Below, one piece after another: positions 11,086 to 22,871 of a stretch of DNA of 64,000 bases. The DNA lies in assembly GCA_944470555.2 (NCBI GenBank), contig OX104127.1, forward strand, positions 116,836,741-116,900,740, given 5' to 3'. Positions within the stretch are counted from its first letter, which is position 1; each line of letters opens with the position of its first letter. The notes beneath the pieces were generated by a model. It did not search any database. It saw nothing but the letters and a program-made list of their open reading frames with translations, and was not told the DNA's origin. Made by a program: the position numbers and the translations under genes. Source of the stretch: Heterobilharzia americana. Its lineage: Eukaryota; Platyhelminthes; Trematoda; Strigeidida; Schistosomatidae.

Positions 11086-11390
11086 TCCCAGTTGGTGTCA
11101 TAGAGACAATGGGAATCAATGGTCGGAGACTCGCGGTGATATGGCTTGAAATCAATTACAATGGTGCAGGTGTATACAGTCTACAATTTTCGATCCTTTC
11201 AATATTTCCATCAAATTCCATCGATTTACTCTCTCAACTCGCATACACTTTGATCTACCTTGAAATCTATTTTTGTATTCACTTGTTCTTTGCATGCTAC
11301 TGTGGATTGTAGCAACTTGAATCGGTGCACTTCCGTGCGAGGTTCTACATTATTTTATCTGTCTGCTTTTGAGGGCCGACGATACTACTG
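11086..11390 (+). repeat. RTE-II 3' end fragment in left arm
   Basis: Matches the extreme 3' part of RTE-II copies: the end of the coding region (GGAATCAATGGTCGGAGACT) followed by a 3' UTR with TTGTTCTTTGCATG and GGTGCACTTCCGTGCGAGG, comparable with 50,730-50,810 of copy IIe. It lacks everything upstream. The mirrored copy is 46,387-46,691 on minus. Confidence 0.65.
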
Positions 11391-11769
11391 AAAACCAAAC
11401 AATATATCGAAACATATAACACTTGGAGTAGGGTTGTGATTCTTCTTTTTAGGTACTCAACTTTCAACAATACATAAGTAGCGGATCACAACAACACACA
11501 CCTACCTAGATTCGAGTGGCAAGATACTATGACCATATCTCACACCAAATGTGCCGTTCGAGCTCATTGGTATTGATAGTCAAACTAAACTATCACACTA
11601 AAAATATCTAGTTTTATGAATAGCCTCAATCTGACATGGCAGAAAAGAGTTGATGATGAGCAGTAAAGACCCGATTGCAGCTTAAATTTTGTGGCTGACT
11701 GGTACACCCGCTGCCATCAAAAAAATCCATTTTAAAACTAGCCATCCTCCAGTAGACTTTACAGGTAGT

Positions 11770-11783
11770 ATTCTTAAGAACTA
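11770..11783. other. Empty target site for RTE-I insertion Ib
   Basis: The left arm reads ATTCTTAAGAACTAG uninterrupted. In the right arm the reverse complement of this site is split by the 3.2 kb RTE-I copy Ib, with TTAAGAAT present on both sides. This is the pre-insertion allele. Confidence 0.9.
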
Positions 11784-11899
11784 GAAACGAAAGCCTAACT
11801 GACACAGTTTGTACAGAATGAAACAAAACTCATCAATTTCACTTCACAACACACAGGTAAACACTCTTAGTATTGTCGCTTTTCTTCAAATTAGTTGCC

Positions 11900-12055
11900 G
11901 CTCATTGGTCTGGGCAATCCACTTTTAACCAGTGGGTCACAGGTTCGAACACTGATCCACCTACCGAGGTGGTATCATTAGGCTTCATGAAACAGGTGTG
12001 GCTCATTGCCTACTGCATGGTCATGAACACGGTTGCTTAATGCACTTCGATTTCG
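11900..12055 (+). repeat. tRNA-derived SINE, copy 2 (left arm)
   Basis: Has a tRNA-like head (CTCATTGGTCTGGGCAATCC) and a clear pol III B box GGTTCGAAC at 11,942-11,950. The body carries CCACCTACCGAGGTGG and ATTGCCTACTGCATGG, which correspond in order to the copies at 1,484 and 62,408. The mirrored copy lies at 42,488-42,650. There is no poly(A) end; a short tail was not resolved. Confidence 0.6.
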
Positions 12056-12539
12056 ATTTTTGAGTATTTCACTTCGATGACAAAACTTTATAATAGTTTA
12101 CCGAAAAAAGTAGCCATTAGGGAAATTAGAAAACCTTTCATGACTACCTTCGATATCTCAGTGAGTTGTGTAGATAACTATGACTTTTCTCACTCAACCC
12201 CTACAACAACGACAAAACACCAACATGTGCATAATTCTCAGAAATAAATTCCCATGTCATTGCATTGTCTGCAGTAGGTATATTCTACATGGTTGAACAT
12301 CGTATTTCCAAAGTACAGTCTATGTGCTATCATTCGATATGAGGTGAGTGGACGGGTACTTAGGAAGGCAAGAATAAACAATAGTGACTCAAAGCAGATA
12401 ATTTGCCATACAATGTTGCAAAAACAATCGGACGCTTAAAATGTATTGCATGGATAATTGCGTTTATACAAGTAGAACAAATAAAAATGCACAAAACAAA
12501 TAAGGTGCAACCAATAGACCATATGCACTTATATGTAAT

Positions 12540-12670
12540 GTGCAACGAACCATACCCGTTATATGAGATGGAACCGCACTACTTGGCTTCCCAGAGCTCT
12601 GTAAATGGAGCAGGCTTTGAACCCATAACCCTACATCAAGTAGCCAGTTTCACAGGGATACGGTTAAATG
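12540..12670 (-). repeat. tRNA-derived SINE, copy 3 (left arm)
   Basis: On minus, GGGTTCAAAGCC (12,613-12,624) is a B-box-like element. It is followed by GCTCCATTTACAGAG, CTGGGAAGCCAAGTAGT and a weak 3' body, matching GCTCCACTTATCGAG and TGGGTAGCCAAGCAGT of the copy at 62,408. The A box is poorly preserved. The mirrored copy is 41,871-42,001. Confidence 0.58.
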
Positions 12671-14230
12671 TTAAAGCAGAATAGTTTGAAGGTACTGCTC
12701 TTTTAGATTTACTTCAACGTCATTACGACGGTTGGAGAACTGTAAGATTAGTGCTGAGACATCATTCATAGTCATTATACCATTCAACAGCATCAATATA
12801 ATGCAAAAGTTGATAAACAGCGATGCTCATGGGTTGATGTTTCCTTGGTGACCCTAATCATTCTGTGAATATGATGATGTCTAACGTTGTTTCACAAATC
12901 ATCTTATAGTAGCCACTTTTTCACTTTGGTTCTTTATAACCAGCAATCTTGATGCTACCTAACATCCGAAAGCTTTACATAGCATCCCAAAACTTGTTCA
13001 GACTTCCGAAATATCAAAGAACGAAGTTCAAATTTCTCCACACAAGTAATGCTAAAGCTTGTTCCTCATCCAGCTGAGACTGAACTATGGGGAAAATAGC
13101 ATCACTTCAATTCGCCAAGTATATGTCTTGCTTATAACCAAAGATGCCTATAGGCATCCTCGTAAACTCCACAAAATAGGATTTCCCCCTAAATGGTTTC
13201 AAATAATTGGTAACGGAAGGGAAGCTTTTGTCTAACTGTCTTCTCTGTAAACAATATCTTATGGACAATGGATTATCGAAGACTGCATGCCATCAATGTA
13301 GGGTAATTATGACTTCTTCCATAAATAATATACTATCTGCCATTTCAGGTGTAAGATTACTTGTAATGTCCAAAACTAGGGACTCATCATTAAAACATGG
13401 TAATCTTGAACAATCATGAATTCATGATCCGGAAAATTTCTGACTCCCATAAGTAAGTAATTTGTGGTAACAGACCACAAAACTAGGTGCTTTATCTCCA
13501 ATAACACGACGCCGATGTGCCAAGAACAGTTTACTTTGAACACCAGATAATCACCCCTTCCCCTCAAAATATATGTTACCAAATGAATATTTTTACTAAT
13601 ACCAGCAAAATTGAAGGTGTAAGTAATAATCATATAAACGAACACAAGCAATTAACCAACAGTGAAAAGTAACATGGTCTGCGGAAAATAAAATGTAAGC
13701 ATCATTCTGATCAACAAACCATCAGAAATTGATGTGCATGTGAATGGGGGGAAAACATCCAAGCTAAAACTTACCAATTATTTTCGTATACCCACCAAAA
13801 TGCGTCAAGGTCATCTAGGCCCCACTTACAGGAGTAGAAAATAAGTGCCACGCTACATGAATTAGCGGGGGTAGACGGAAATCTTTTGAACTTCCTGTTG
13901 TTGAAATAGAGTAGGATTGCATTTTTGGTCCCTATCTCTGCAGTAATGGAATGTGTTCTCCATTCGAGACTCTCGCAGTTCTTGTACAAGTTCCCAAAAG
14001 CCTGACAATCAGTTATTAGTTATCCAGCTATCTACTGATTGTGTTGCTCCCCAAGGTCTCTAAGACCACGTAAGCTTCTTTACTACAGCCTATCCATGCC
14101 ACAGAACTCCGAATGGACGTCCAATCTCCTTTTGGAAGTATCAAGGGGACGGGCTGTAACAATTTCTTCAGGAAAGAAATTGCACATTTTACACATCATG
14201 ACTGCAAACGAGTTAGCAACGATCCTCGTA
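12671..14230. other. Unassigned part of left arm
   Basis: About 1.5 kb of AT-rich DNA with short open frames (for example 13,376-13,651 and 13,771-13,989 on minus) that are duplicated exactly in the right arm. Exact conservation reflects the recent duplication, not selection, because both strands are equally preserved. No domain was recognised. Confidence 0.5.
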
Positions 14231-15600
14231 AGTATCCCGTCATGCTCTAACTCTATACTCATATAATATGTGAATGAGAATTCCGGGCTGCCAGTAGATT
14301 GTTTATAAAAGCGAGAAACAACGCCGGATCAAGAACGAAACCCTGGGGCACCTTATTCATCTTGGGGAATCAACTAGACAAGGAGGGGTCGATTCTAACA
14401 GCCTACAATCAGTTGTTGAGGTAATCCCGTATCAAACTTCCATCGGTTTTCCGTATACGCCCACAAGCTGAAGTTTCTCACATAATATCGTTAGTCCTAC
14501 CAAATCCCCATGAGTACCCAAGTAACCGAATGCGAATGGGCTTTATCTGCTCAAGAGGGAGGGTCTAGTTGCTACATGCTACCAACAGATTGGCGTCACC
14601 TTATCTTCCAGGTATAGCCCAGTGTAAACAGTTGGTTAAGGCTGATTTCCCGAGTAATTTCTACATCTGCAGCATTCGGAAACTACGTTTGTGCGAGGAA
14701 GTCAATGCTACGCCTTGATCCCAAAGTAGATCGTCTATTGTCAATGTTCGGTGCTTTTGATGAATGACCTACACTAAAGGCTCTACCGTGAACTTTGACG
14801 TCAAGCAAAACAGATAAACTTTAAGTTTCTCCATTTTCCCGAGTTTTGTGAATGTTTTCACAGTATTACGCGTAGAAAGGGGAGTCACATTTCCACGCTA
14901 CTTTTTATTGTTTGGTTTTTGTGCCAATCACACCGGGAGCTTGTTGGAGTATTCTACTTTGATATGCATACATCAAATAATGTTTGCTTTCCGAACGCTT
15001 TCGCGCCTCCACGCAGCATTTTGGCAGTCCTTTTCGCGCGGCGTTGATGTGACTGGAAATCAACTTGTTATTCTGTTCTTTTTATTATCTTACCGCCATT
15101 CTCTTAGTTCAGGTCGTGGTCGCTATGTTTAGCCCATCTCATGAACGTTGTTGACGAGGCGATTTAGTCGAGATGCATGAAGGTATGCAGTATGACAGCT
15201 GCGACGCATCGTACCACATGGTGCATACTGAGTGGAGTCCTACAGAAGTAAGAAGTTGAAACAAACCACAGTTCTGATGGATCCAAACGCTCTGTACGCT
15301 GTATTTTTCTCCGAATTCAGTCTCGATCACAGAGGCTTTGGCAATGCTTTGGAAATTATTGTCACTCTCAGACAATAAGTATGGGTGTGATATGTTGAAG
15401 CCTTCTGTCTCTGACGACGAATACGTTTCCAGCATCCCCAGTACGACATGCCCAATTCCCTCAGAGTCGATGAAGTTTCCCACATTCAATGCAGTAGACC
15501 TCCCCACGATGTCTTCAAAATTGGCCAAACCTTCAAGAATGTAGGGGCATAGATGTTGTCTCGGTCGATGAGGCTGTCAACCGCGATCACCATGATTCCA
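14230..15600 (-). pseudogene. CR1-like RT relic (left arm)
   Basis: The minus strand at 14,350-14,281 encodes VPQGFVLDPALFLAFINNLL, a good match to the CR1/Jockey RT block VPQGSxLGPxLFxIFINDL. Upstream on the same strand, 15,528-15,139 is a 129-aa open frame (NFEDIVGRST... to ...CISTKSPRQQRS) whose NVGNFIDSEGIG stretch may be a decayed endonuclease GDFN region. That second match is weak. The relic is copied at 38,941-40,311 in the right arm, where the open frame differs at one residue (Thr to Ala). Confidence 0.5.
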
Positions 15601-15674
15601 TGCCAGCTATAGTAGAGATTCTATCGATCAAGCATACCTCAGGGAAGAGTGACACAAACACCAAGGGATCGTTG

Positions 15675-16099
15675 CTTCGGTGTAAGCAAGTATTGTAAAT
15701 AATGGCAAACCCATTCGTGTAATGAGATCTCGTGGACTTGTGCAAGTTAATTCCACATATTTAGATGTCCGAATGCGTTCTCTTCCGCCCCTCTTGCTGG
15801 AGTTTATGCTGCATCGATCTCGCTGGCCCTTCCCTTGATGTCAGTGAAAGCCACTTAGGGCAATATAGAGATTGCTCAAAAGCACATTTTCGCAAAAAAT
15901 CCTATCTTTTGTAGACAGAGCTTCCAGAGGTATTCTGAAGCAATATATCAGCCGTTAGCTGCTCTGAATCAGGAAATAAAAACCCAGCAGCTCATGAGGA
16001 TGCGTATCTTTAATTCCAGTTGCTTGATTTTCTCCAAAACTAGGAGGCTATGGCAGGACTAAGTCACGCGTACTCAGAGGATGCATCTTTATGGTTGTC
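15675..16099. other. Unassigned spacer DNA next to left arm
   Basis: The first 22 bases still resemble the right-side sequence (about 17 of 22), then similarity is lost. No gene or repeat was recognised. Confidence 0.45.
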
Positions 16100-18436
16100 A
16101 TAATATGTCACTAGGGTTACTAGTGGAACACTTGTCTTCAGTAGCACGTCTCCACTTCACTCTCCTCTCTGCAGTCTTTTCAAGCTGGCTCCACTCTACC
16201 CAGAAGCTTTCGTTTCTTCCCCACATGATCTCCTCCATGTCACCACTGGACGCCCAGCTCGTCGCTTCCCGTTTGCATCCCACTCGAGGTCCAGGCGCGT
16301 GATGTCTCTGAGTGGTCTTCTCACTGTATACCCATTCCATCTCCACTTTCTTCTGCATATTTGTTGGACGGTGGGTTCTTGGTTGACTCGTTGCCAGCCA
16401 GATTTCCTTTTCGCTTATTCTTTCTGGTCATCTGATCATCAGAATCGGGCGTGGGTGGCTATTGATGAATGTCTGTGGGTTGTTGGAAGTACATTTCATA
16501 ACGCACCAAGTCTCTGAACCACATAGAAGCACTGACGTACTTGACATTAGTGTTGAAAATCTGGATCTTATTCACATTTTATGCTGAATGGGGTGCAGAA
16601 GATCTCCACACTGATTTCAGAATGATGAAGGCCTGTCCTGCTTTTCTAATCCTGGCTTTGACATCCCCATCTGTGCCGCCACCTGTAGTCGAAACTATGG
16701 TGCGCAGGCAATAGAGAGAGACAACTGCTTATGGGTTTCCCTTGTTGATGGTGTTTAGTGTTTGTTGTTGCTGCCGCTGTTGGGCATGTTCATCGCCTCT
16801 GTCTTCCCTGGGTTCACCCTAAGTCCCGACCCCGCTGCCTTGCCTCTTCCGCCATCCTGTTGGTTTTCACCTGAAGAATCTGAAAGACCATCGTTGATGA
16901 AAGTAGACAACCTTGTCTAACTCCTATCTTCACTTCAGAGGCATCACTGAACCTTCAGTTGTCAATCACTAAGCCTGTAGCATCCTCACATAGCTGTTGA
17001 ATGACGTTGATAAAGATTTGCGGCACCAAAACTGTGGTGTTGAAGCAGCTGCTAAATTGCCTCTTGGTTGGCGCTGTTGGAGGTCCTTTCAATGTCGATG
17101 AAGCAGAGGTCGCGTTGAGTTGGCTGGCATTTCATACTCTGTTCTGTGATGATGCATAGTGTTGCAATTTGGTCCCCACATGATTTGTTTTTCCCGAGGC
17201 CAGGCAGGCTGTACCGGTCATGATTTCGAATCCAGAGCATTGTTCAGTCCCTCTGGGGTGATGCGGCATAATGTTTTGCTCGGGATGACCAGGGGCAGGA
17301 GCATGATTCTGCGCCAGTTCTTGAAAAGACTTGGGTCTCCCTTCTTTGGGAGTTTGGCAAGGTGGCCCTTCTCCCAATCTACAGGTGCCTTTCCTTCCTT
17401 CCAAACCTTCTGCAGCAGTGGTGTGGGCATGTCCGCTGTTGTCTCTGCGTCCGTTTTCAGTGCTTCTGGAGGACTTCCATCTGGTCCTGCTGTTTTCTCG
17501 GATTTCAGCAACTTTATGGTGTTCAGGACCTCACTCCTGCCTTTGTCGGAGGGCTTGTGTTCACTAATAGTTCTGCGGTTGCTGGTGGTGTTTCTGGACG
17601 AGTTGCAGGTGGTGGTCGATTCAAGAGTTTTGGGAGTGACCAATCCACTGGTCACTTTGCTTCTCCTCTTTTCTAACAAGGTTTCCTTCACTATCTTTTA
17701 TTGGTTTCATCTGTGTTGATCCCTTCCCCCCCAGACAATAACCTGTTTATTTGATGTGGTGTTGCCAGGTTTCTCCACCTGCAGTCTGTTCTGCCTCACT
17801 TGCTACTGTGTCGTGGAGGTGTCTTTTGTCTTTCCTCGCACTCTTCTTAACCCCTTTGTCCAGAGTAGGTTATTTGATGGGTTATGTCCAGTCCCTCTCT
17901 TCATTATTCACCTTTGCACTGGTCTGTCTCCTGCTTCGCCGCCTTTTTCTCCGCTATCAGTTTCCGTGTATCCGTTGAGATCCTTCTTTGTCCTGTTTCT
18001 CCTTCCCTCGTAATACGGTTATGCAGGCTTCCATCCACACCTCTTTCAAAGTGTTCCAGTATTCTTCCGCGCAAGCTCCTTCAGGGATGTTGCTCAATAT
18101 CTCCCATTTTGTCCTGATGGCTGACGTGAAGACTCCCTTAGTAGTTTTGTCCTTCAGCCCAGTTTCTGGGCATCGAGCTTCAACTGTGATCTATCATCAA
18201 CTTCTTTGAAGGCTCTCAACTTGATCTTGAAGGTGAGTGCCTTGCTCTAGATTGTGAGTGGTCTAAACCTGCTTCTCTTCTTACTCTTGTGTCCAGTAAG
18301 CGGCGGCTCCACTTTCTTGAGATCGAGATGAAGTCGATCCGATTTTCGGTCTGTCCATCTGGTGAAGTCCATGTCACTTTGTGAATATCCTCGTTTGTTA
18401 TCCAATACTGATTCAGGAGTTTTGCTTTACACAAAG
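16100..18436 (-). mobile_element. RTE-I copy Id, old, truncated and deleted
   Basis: A diverged RTE-I copy on minus. The 3' end near 16,100 corresponds to the end of the coding region in Ia. The 5' end stops near 18,390-18,436 inside the endonuclease, so the element is 5'-truncated. RT blocks up to VKTGVKQGC are followed, after a deletion at about 16,900, by the KTNKLTEEA region, so the FADD catalytic box is missing. Divergence from Ia is far greater than Ia from Ib, which marks it as an older insertion of the same lineage. Confidence 0.8.
17218..17691 (-). pseudogene. RTE-I RT fingers fragment (copy Id)
   Basis: A 157-aa open frame with VLNTIKLLKSEKTAGPDGSPPEALK, PLLQKVWKEGKAPVDWEKGH and LAKLPKKGDPSLFKNWRR. 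These match residues about 75-160 of the Ia RT frame. The next block appears in another frame (17,240-17,052: LGKNKSCGDQIATL, FIDIE). The upstream endonuclease end is readable at 18,434-18,216 as EDIHKVTWTSPDGQTENRIDF. The fragment is inactive. Confidence 0.78.
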
Positions 18437-21402
18437 TGCAGCCGTATGCTAGCGGTTTACCACAGGTTTACTCTAGGAGCCCTTCTTGTAGTCGATAGAC
18501 ATGAAATCGGGGGTGTAGAACGCCATTTACGTTTAGAATACTAAGAGTAGACCGCAGCTTAGGCTTAACCCCTAGATGTGACGCGCCAGGACATGAAAAT
18601 ATCCGTTCCCGGTATTTTGCTATTATCTAGCTCATAAGTGCCTGTGCTCTTCCGATGCAGAATTTAAACTGATTGTGTTATCCACTCGTGATACGCATGA
18701 ATATAAATGACCAGTTGAAATCGAACCTTGTCCCACCATCCTGCGAAATTGTTTCCTTGTCAGGAACTCCCCTCACATTGCCCCTCCTTCGCTCCTGGCT
18801 CACTGCATTGCTCACAAACAATTATTCAGTCGCCTGTTCAGCTGCTACCTTTGCACCCCGGTCGAATGAGCCTGCACTCAATCTTCTGGGCGCGTTTAAT
18901 ATTTTGACCATTTCCTCCGTGTTCCTTGTACTTTTTGCATATGCTGTTAGCTCCAATTCAGCTGCCCGTTGTGGTTGCTTGAAAAACAGCAAACTCTGAT
19001 AACGCACGCTTAGATTCCCTCCTTACTTTGCCGCGAAGTTACCTCTTGTCTGATAAATTTATCCGAACACTACAATAGGAGATCAAATAAACCGCCTGCG
19101 TACGTGTAGATCAAGGCGCACACAAGTATCCCATAGTTCTAGGGGTTGCGTACCTATCTCTTCCCCAGTTCTCTTGCTGAGTTTGATCTCTTCTCAGGGC
19201 TCTTCATGTTTTTCCCTTTCCTCTGCTGGATATAAATTTAATTACGGCACCTCCAGTTCCATTTTGGTGAAATGCCGGCTTACTTTAAATACTCGTCCAC
19301 GACATGTGAAACTGGTAGGAAAATCTTTTGAAACGAACTGTCCCTAACGTTTTATTTTTTCCTGAATACCTCCAAAAGGAACTCGCCATTTCATAAATGA
19401 TCTTTAAATGTCCGCTCACGAAACTGCTTCCGTAATGAACGACCAAATCGGTGGTAGTTGCAGTGGAAATCTTAACGTATGATCGAATCAAAGAGATGAA
19501 TTGGCTTAAAAACTCAGAAGGCAGCCTGTCTCTCTCATTGCTACACAACTGGTATTCTAATAACTGGTATCACATGATACCACTGAAAATAAGGTAGTAT
19601 GCAGCAGTTATGTCCCTTGAATAAAGCTGCAGTAGTCAGCACTAGGCATACCGGAAGTCTATGTGTCACCATTAGTCATGTAGGAACGTTTCAGGTGTGC
19701 ACTTCGGTGCAACATATAGATCAATCCTCATGAAGTAGATCTTCGCTCCAGTCAACCGTTTACTCAAAAAACTGGAATCGACTGAATTTACATGCTTGTC
19801 TTTTTCCAATAACTATGTGGATACTAAGTCGCAGAGAGAGTTCTTTGTGTTCAATAAACCAGTAAGATCCAGAATTTGTTCTGCTTCAAACGATTATCTG
19901 ATAAAATAATATATGGATGCGAAACAACCATACTCACTATTAGTAATGTAATGGTCGAATATTGCGTGACCTGATTCCACATGTAGATGGTAAAAGCGTG
20001 ACAGAAGTCTACAGTCGTGAACCCAAAGTACTCAACAAAAATGATACATCCCTCTCTGCTTCGTAATTTGGGATAATTTCACGGTTGTTTCAGACCTCAC
20101 TGAGATAACTAGTGTACTACACCGGAAGTCCAACAGTTGCATTCCTCAAACACTATTAATATGGAGATGCCTACAGGTGGCCTGCTCAGTCGTTCAGGTG
20201 CCAGAAACATTTTCACTGAATACACTTTGCCAAACCCTTCCCTTTCTGTTCGTTTTTATCTTTCAAACATGACTTGTAGGTGTGTCATGCACTCGCCTAC
20301 ATTTTCTAGGTGTTTTCAAACCTTTCGTGTGTCAAGCTTAGAACAAAACAATGATAAAATATAACACCGAATGGAAATGGACACATGGACATTCAATAAT
20401 ACACTGGAGTGCTGCCCTTGCAATACCTTTATCGTATCGCAGATTTTTCAGCGGCTGGCTAAACTCCCACCATCATGATTAAATTCGATTTCGTATTCAT
20501 TCCCAGGTCCAGACCAGACACCAGTGTAACATCAGCTACCTGCTTCCTATTGGCCCGTTTAGTACCACTATTATCAACACTATTCAGATGAGATAGTTAT
20601 TTCCTTTAAAAATACCCTACGGGGAGCGTAGTTGCTGGAAAATAATCTGCTGAAAATTCCATAGTGTATCACATACGTTGTTTGGAATAAGACCACTATT
20701 ATCAACTGGAGTGAAACCACCGTGTGGTCATTTATGGTTACGGTACTCCTGCCAATGATGTCTTTGTGGAGAGTTATGCTTTGTTCAGACCGACAGACGT
20801 TGGTAGAGGTAGTGGTTGAGCCACTCATTTTAAGCGTGACATGGATGGGACAGATTGGTACACTTGCGGAACTTTATTGGGAGTAGAGTTGCAAGAAACT
20901 GAAGATTGGCCTGCCTTAGGTGAGACGCCTGAAACTTAGTTTAACCTAACATTACTCGCGCCAGTTGCCCTTCTACTTCTAACTTAACGTAACCACAGAG
21001 TCTACAAAGTGGTGAGTGTACTACGAGTGCTGACGCATCCTGCCTAAAATTTAGGTTTTGATTCCTCAAGATACAGTTCAGCAAGCCATGGAACAAGCCC
21101 TCACTTCTCATTCGCATTTGCACGTCTCCATTTCATCTACGGAGTTTGTCTGATTAATCCCTTCACCCCGCTGACATCGACCAGGCCTAAGGCCTTCAAG
21201 TTACATCGACAAATACGGAGTATAACAAGGCCACCAGCCAATAATTACAGTCGTGCCATTGTGGTGACACCCCTCTGCAGAATGCCTGTAAACAACGTGT
21301 TGTCAGGTAAACTTAATATGGCGTGGCTGACATCACTCGTGAATGTTTCTTTCAAGTAACCAGTGGAACGGAACGATATACAATGCGAAATTTTGGTGAA
21401 CC
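18437..21402. other. Unassigned spacer DNA
   Basis: Nearly 3 kb without a recognised gene. The only stretch with protein-like composition is a minus frame 19,007-18,822 (LLFFKQPQRAAELELTAYAK and NAPRRLSAGSFDRGAKVAAE); it continues after one stop with RRRGNVRGVPDKETISQ. I do not recognise it. It could be a fragment of an older retroelement gag-like protein or chance. The end of this interval is the 5' flank of RTE-I Ia. Confidence 0.45.
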
Positions 21403-21415
21403 AGGTGCATTTCCC
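21403..21415 (+). repeat. 5' target-site duplication of RTE-I Ia
   Basis: AGGTGCATTTCCC here is repeated exactly at 24,630-24,642. It flanks the element directly, as expected for target-primed reverse transcription. Confidence 0.95.
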
Positions 21416-21480
21416 AACCTCGCCTGGTTAACTAGTTTACTAGTTACTAGCCGGTCCTAAGCCCGGGTAAAGAGGGAAGG

Positions 21481-22866
21481 TTGGGCATAGGGCTAGCAAC
21501 CCTACCCCGTAAAACAAATCTAACCGCTAAAGAAACTTCAAAGCACAAACAAAATATAAAAAATGAAAACAAACTTATTCCCCGCTGGAATCGGAGAGGC
21601 GAAATGACGCCAGTTGGTGAAAGCCTTCGGGAAGCCAATTGGCCGATGTGTCTTCTCTCGATGAAAGCGAAAGTAAACGTGGGGACATGGAATGTCCGCA
21701 CGATGTTTGAACCCAGTAAGGCAGCCCAGATTGCAAAGGAGATGAGAAGGTATAACATCGAAGTGCTTGGGATTTGCGAAAGCAGATGGAATGGGAGTGG
21801 ACTCTCCAAACTGTCAACGGGAGAATCAATAATCTACTCCGGTCACCCAGACGCCAACCACGAGCACACTGAGGGAGTGGCTATCATGATGTCCTCAAGA
21901 GCATCGAAGGCTCTCATGCAGTGGGAACCAATCTCCTCCAGGATCATGACAGCAAGATTCAACTCAAAAGGAAGAAAGGTCACAATCATACAATGTTATG
22001 CACCTACAAATAATGCAGAGCAAGAGAAAAAGGAGGAATTCTACAGACAACTTCAGTCAACACTGGACAAGACGTCAGTTGGCGATATCAAAATTCTAAT
22101 GGGCGACATGAATGCCAAACTGGGAGGGGACAACACGGGAAGAGAACTAACCATGGGTCGAGAGGCGCTAGGTGAAATGAATGAGAATGGAGAATTGTTT
22201 GCAGAATTCTGCGCATTCAACGATTTGGTGATTGGAGGCAGTGTGTTCAGGCACAAGGATATCCACAAAGCGACATGGATTTCACCAGATGGACACACTA
22301 AAAATCAAATCGACTTTATCTCAATCTCAAGAAAATGGAGACGCAGTCTACTTAACACAAGGTCAAGAAGAGGAGCAGATGTAGGTTCAGACCACTATCT
22401 AGTGCAAGGAACCTTCGAAATCAAGTTAAAAGCCTTCAAGGAAGCTGGTGATAGACCTCAATTCAAGTACAACACTCGGAAACTGAAGGATGAAACTACA
22501 AAGGAGATCTTCAAAGCAGCCATCAAGACAAAATGGGAGACGTCGAGGGACATCCCTGAAGAAACCTGTGTAGAAGAACACTGGAAGTCTTTGAAAGCTA
22601 TGTGGAAAGAAACCTGCACAACAGTATTAGGAAGGAAGAAGGAAGACAAGGAATGGATCTCGACGGATACCTGGAAGCTGATAGAGGAGAGGAGGATGGT
22701 GAAGCAGAAGATAAACCAGTGCAAGGATGCTCAACGACAAGAGGAACTGAGCACAATGTATAAAACACTGGATAAAGAAGTGAAGAAGAGTGCACGCAAA
22801 GACAAAAGACACTTCTACGAACACTGGCAAGTGAAGCAGAACAGGCTGCAGGTAAGAGAGACCTGA
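21481..22866 (+). CDS. RTE-I APE endonuclease part (copy Ia)
   Basis: The 461-aa open frame encodes the N-terminal endonuclease of the RTE-I polyprotein. It shows GTWNVRTM (68-75, conserved Asn 71), GICESRW (catalytic Glu 100), QCYAPTNN, MGDMNAKLG (Asp 209, Asn 211), NQIDFISISRKW and SDHYLV (303-305, catalytic His 305). The likely natural start is Met 61 at 21,661, because upstream of it Ib carries a 4-nt difference that changes frame, while MKAKVNVGTW is shared. After residue about 445 the frame departs from the homologous protein because of the 1-nt deletion, so the last residues (EHWQVKQNRLQVRET) are out of register. It is related to proteins often mis-annotated as craniofacial development protein 2. 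Confidence 0.9.
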   Translation: MGIGLATLPRKTNLTAKETSKHKQNIKNENKLIPRWNRRGEMTPVGESLREANWPMCLLSMKAKVNVGTWNVRTMFEPSKAAQIAKEMRRYNIEVLGICESRWNGSGLSKLSTGESIIYSGHPDANHEHTEGVAIMMSSRASKALMQWEPISSRIMTARFNSKGRKVTIIQCYAPTNNAEQEKKEEFYRQLQSTLDKTSVGDIKILMGDMNAKLGGDNTGRELTMGREALGEMNENGELFAEFCAFNDLVIGGSVFRHKDIHKATWISPDGHTKNQIDFISISRKWRRSLLNTRSRRGADVGSDHYLVQGTFEIKLKAFKEAGDRPQFKYNTRKLKDETTKEIFKAAIKTKWETSRDIPEETCVEEHWKSLKAMWKETCTTVLGRKKEDKEWISTDTWKLIEERRMVKQKINQCKDAQRQEELSTMYKTLDKEVKKSARKDKRHFYEHWQVKQNRLQVRET

Positions 22867-22871
22867 CGACA

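Larger units (their letters stand above)
10628..15674. repeat. Left arm of a long inverted repeat
   Basis: This 5,047-bp segment is the reverse complement of 38,867-47,149 once the RTE-I insertion there is removed. Paired open frames give constant coordinate sums: 54,541 for 12,403-15,674 and 57,777 for 10,628-11,312. By eye I found only a few differences: a G/A near 11,410, a T/C near 11,791, one extra A near 12,030 and a T/C near 15,494. At both ends similarity drops abruptly to about 80 percent. It contains RTE-II fragments, two SINEs and a CR1-like relic but no intact gene. Confidence 0.95.

Noticed and set aside
14848..15132. A 94-aa plus frame identical in both arms, as a possible conserved gene
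   Set aside because: Its identity is explained by the recent arm duplication. It is antisense to the CR1-like relic strand and shows no domain.
16081..18210. Several plus-strand frames rich in Phe, Leu, Ser and Cys as membrane proteins
   Set aside because: They are antisense shadows of the minus-strand RTE-I copy Id, as are the similar frames at 22,053-24,536 and 42,862-45,963 opposite Ia and Ib.
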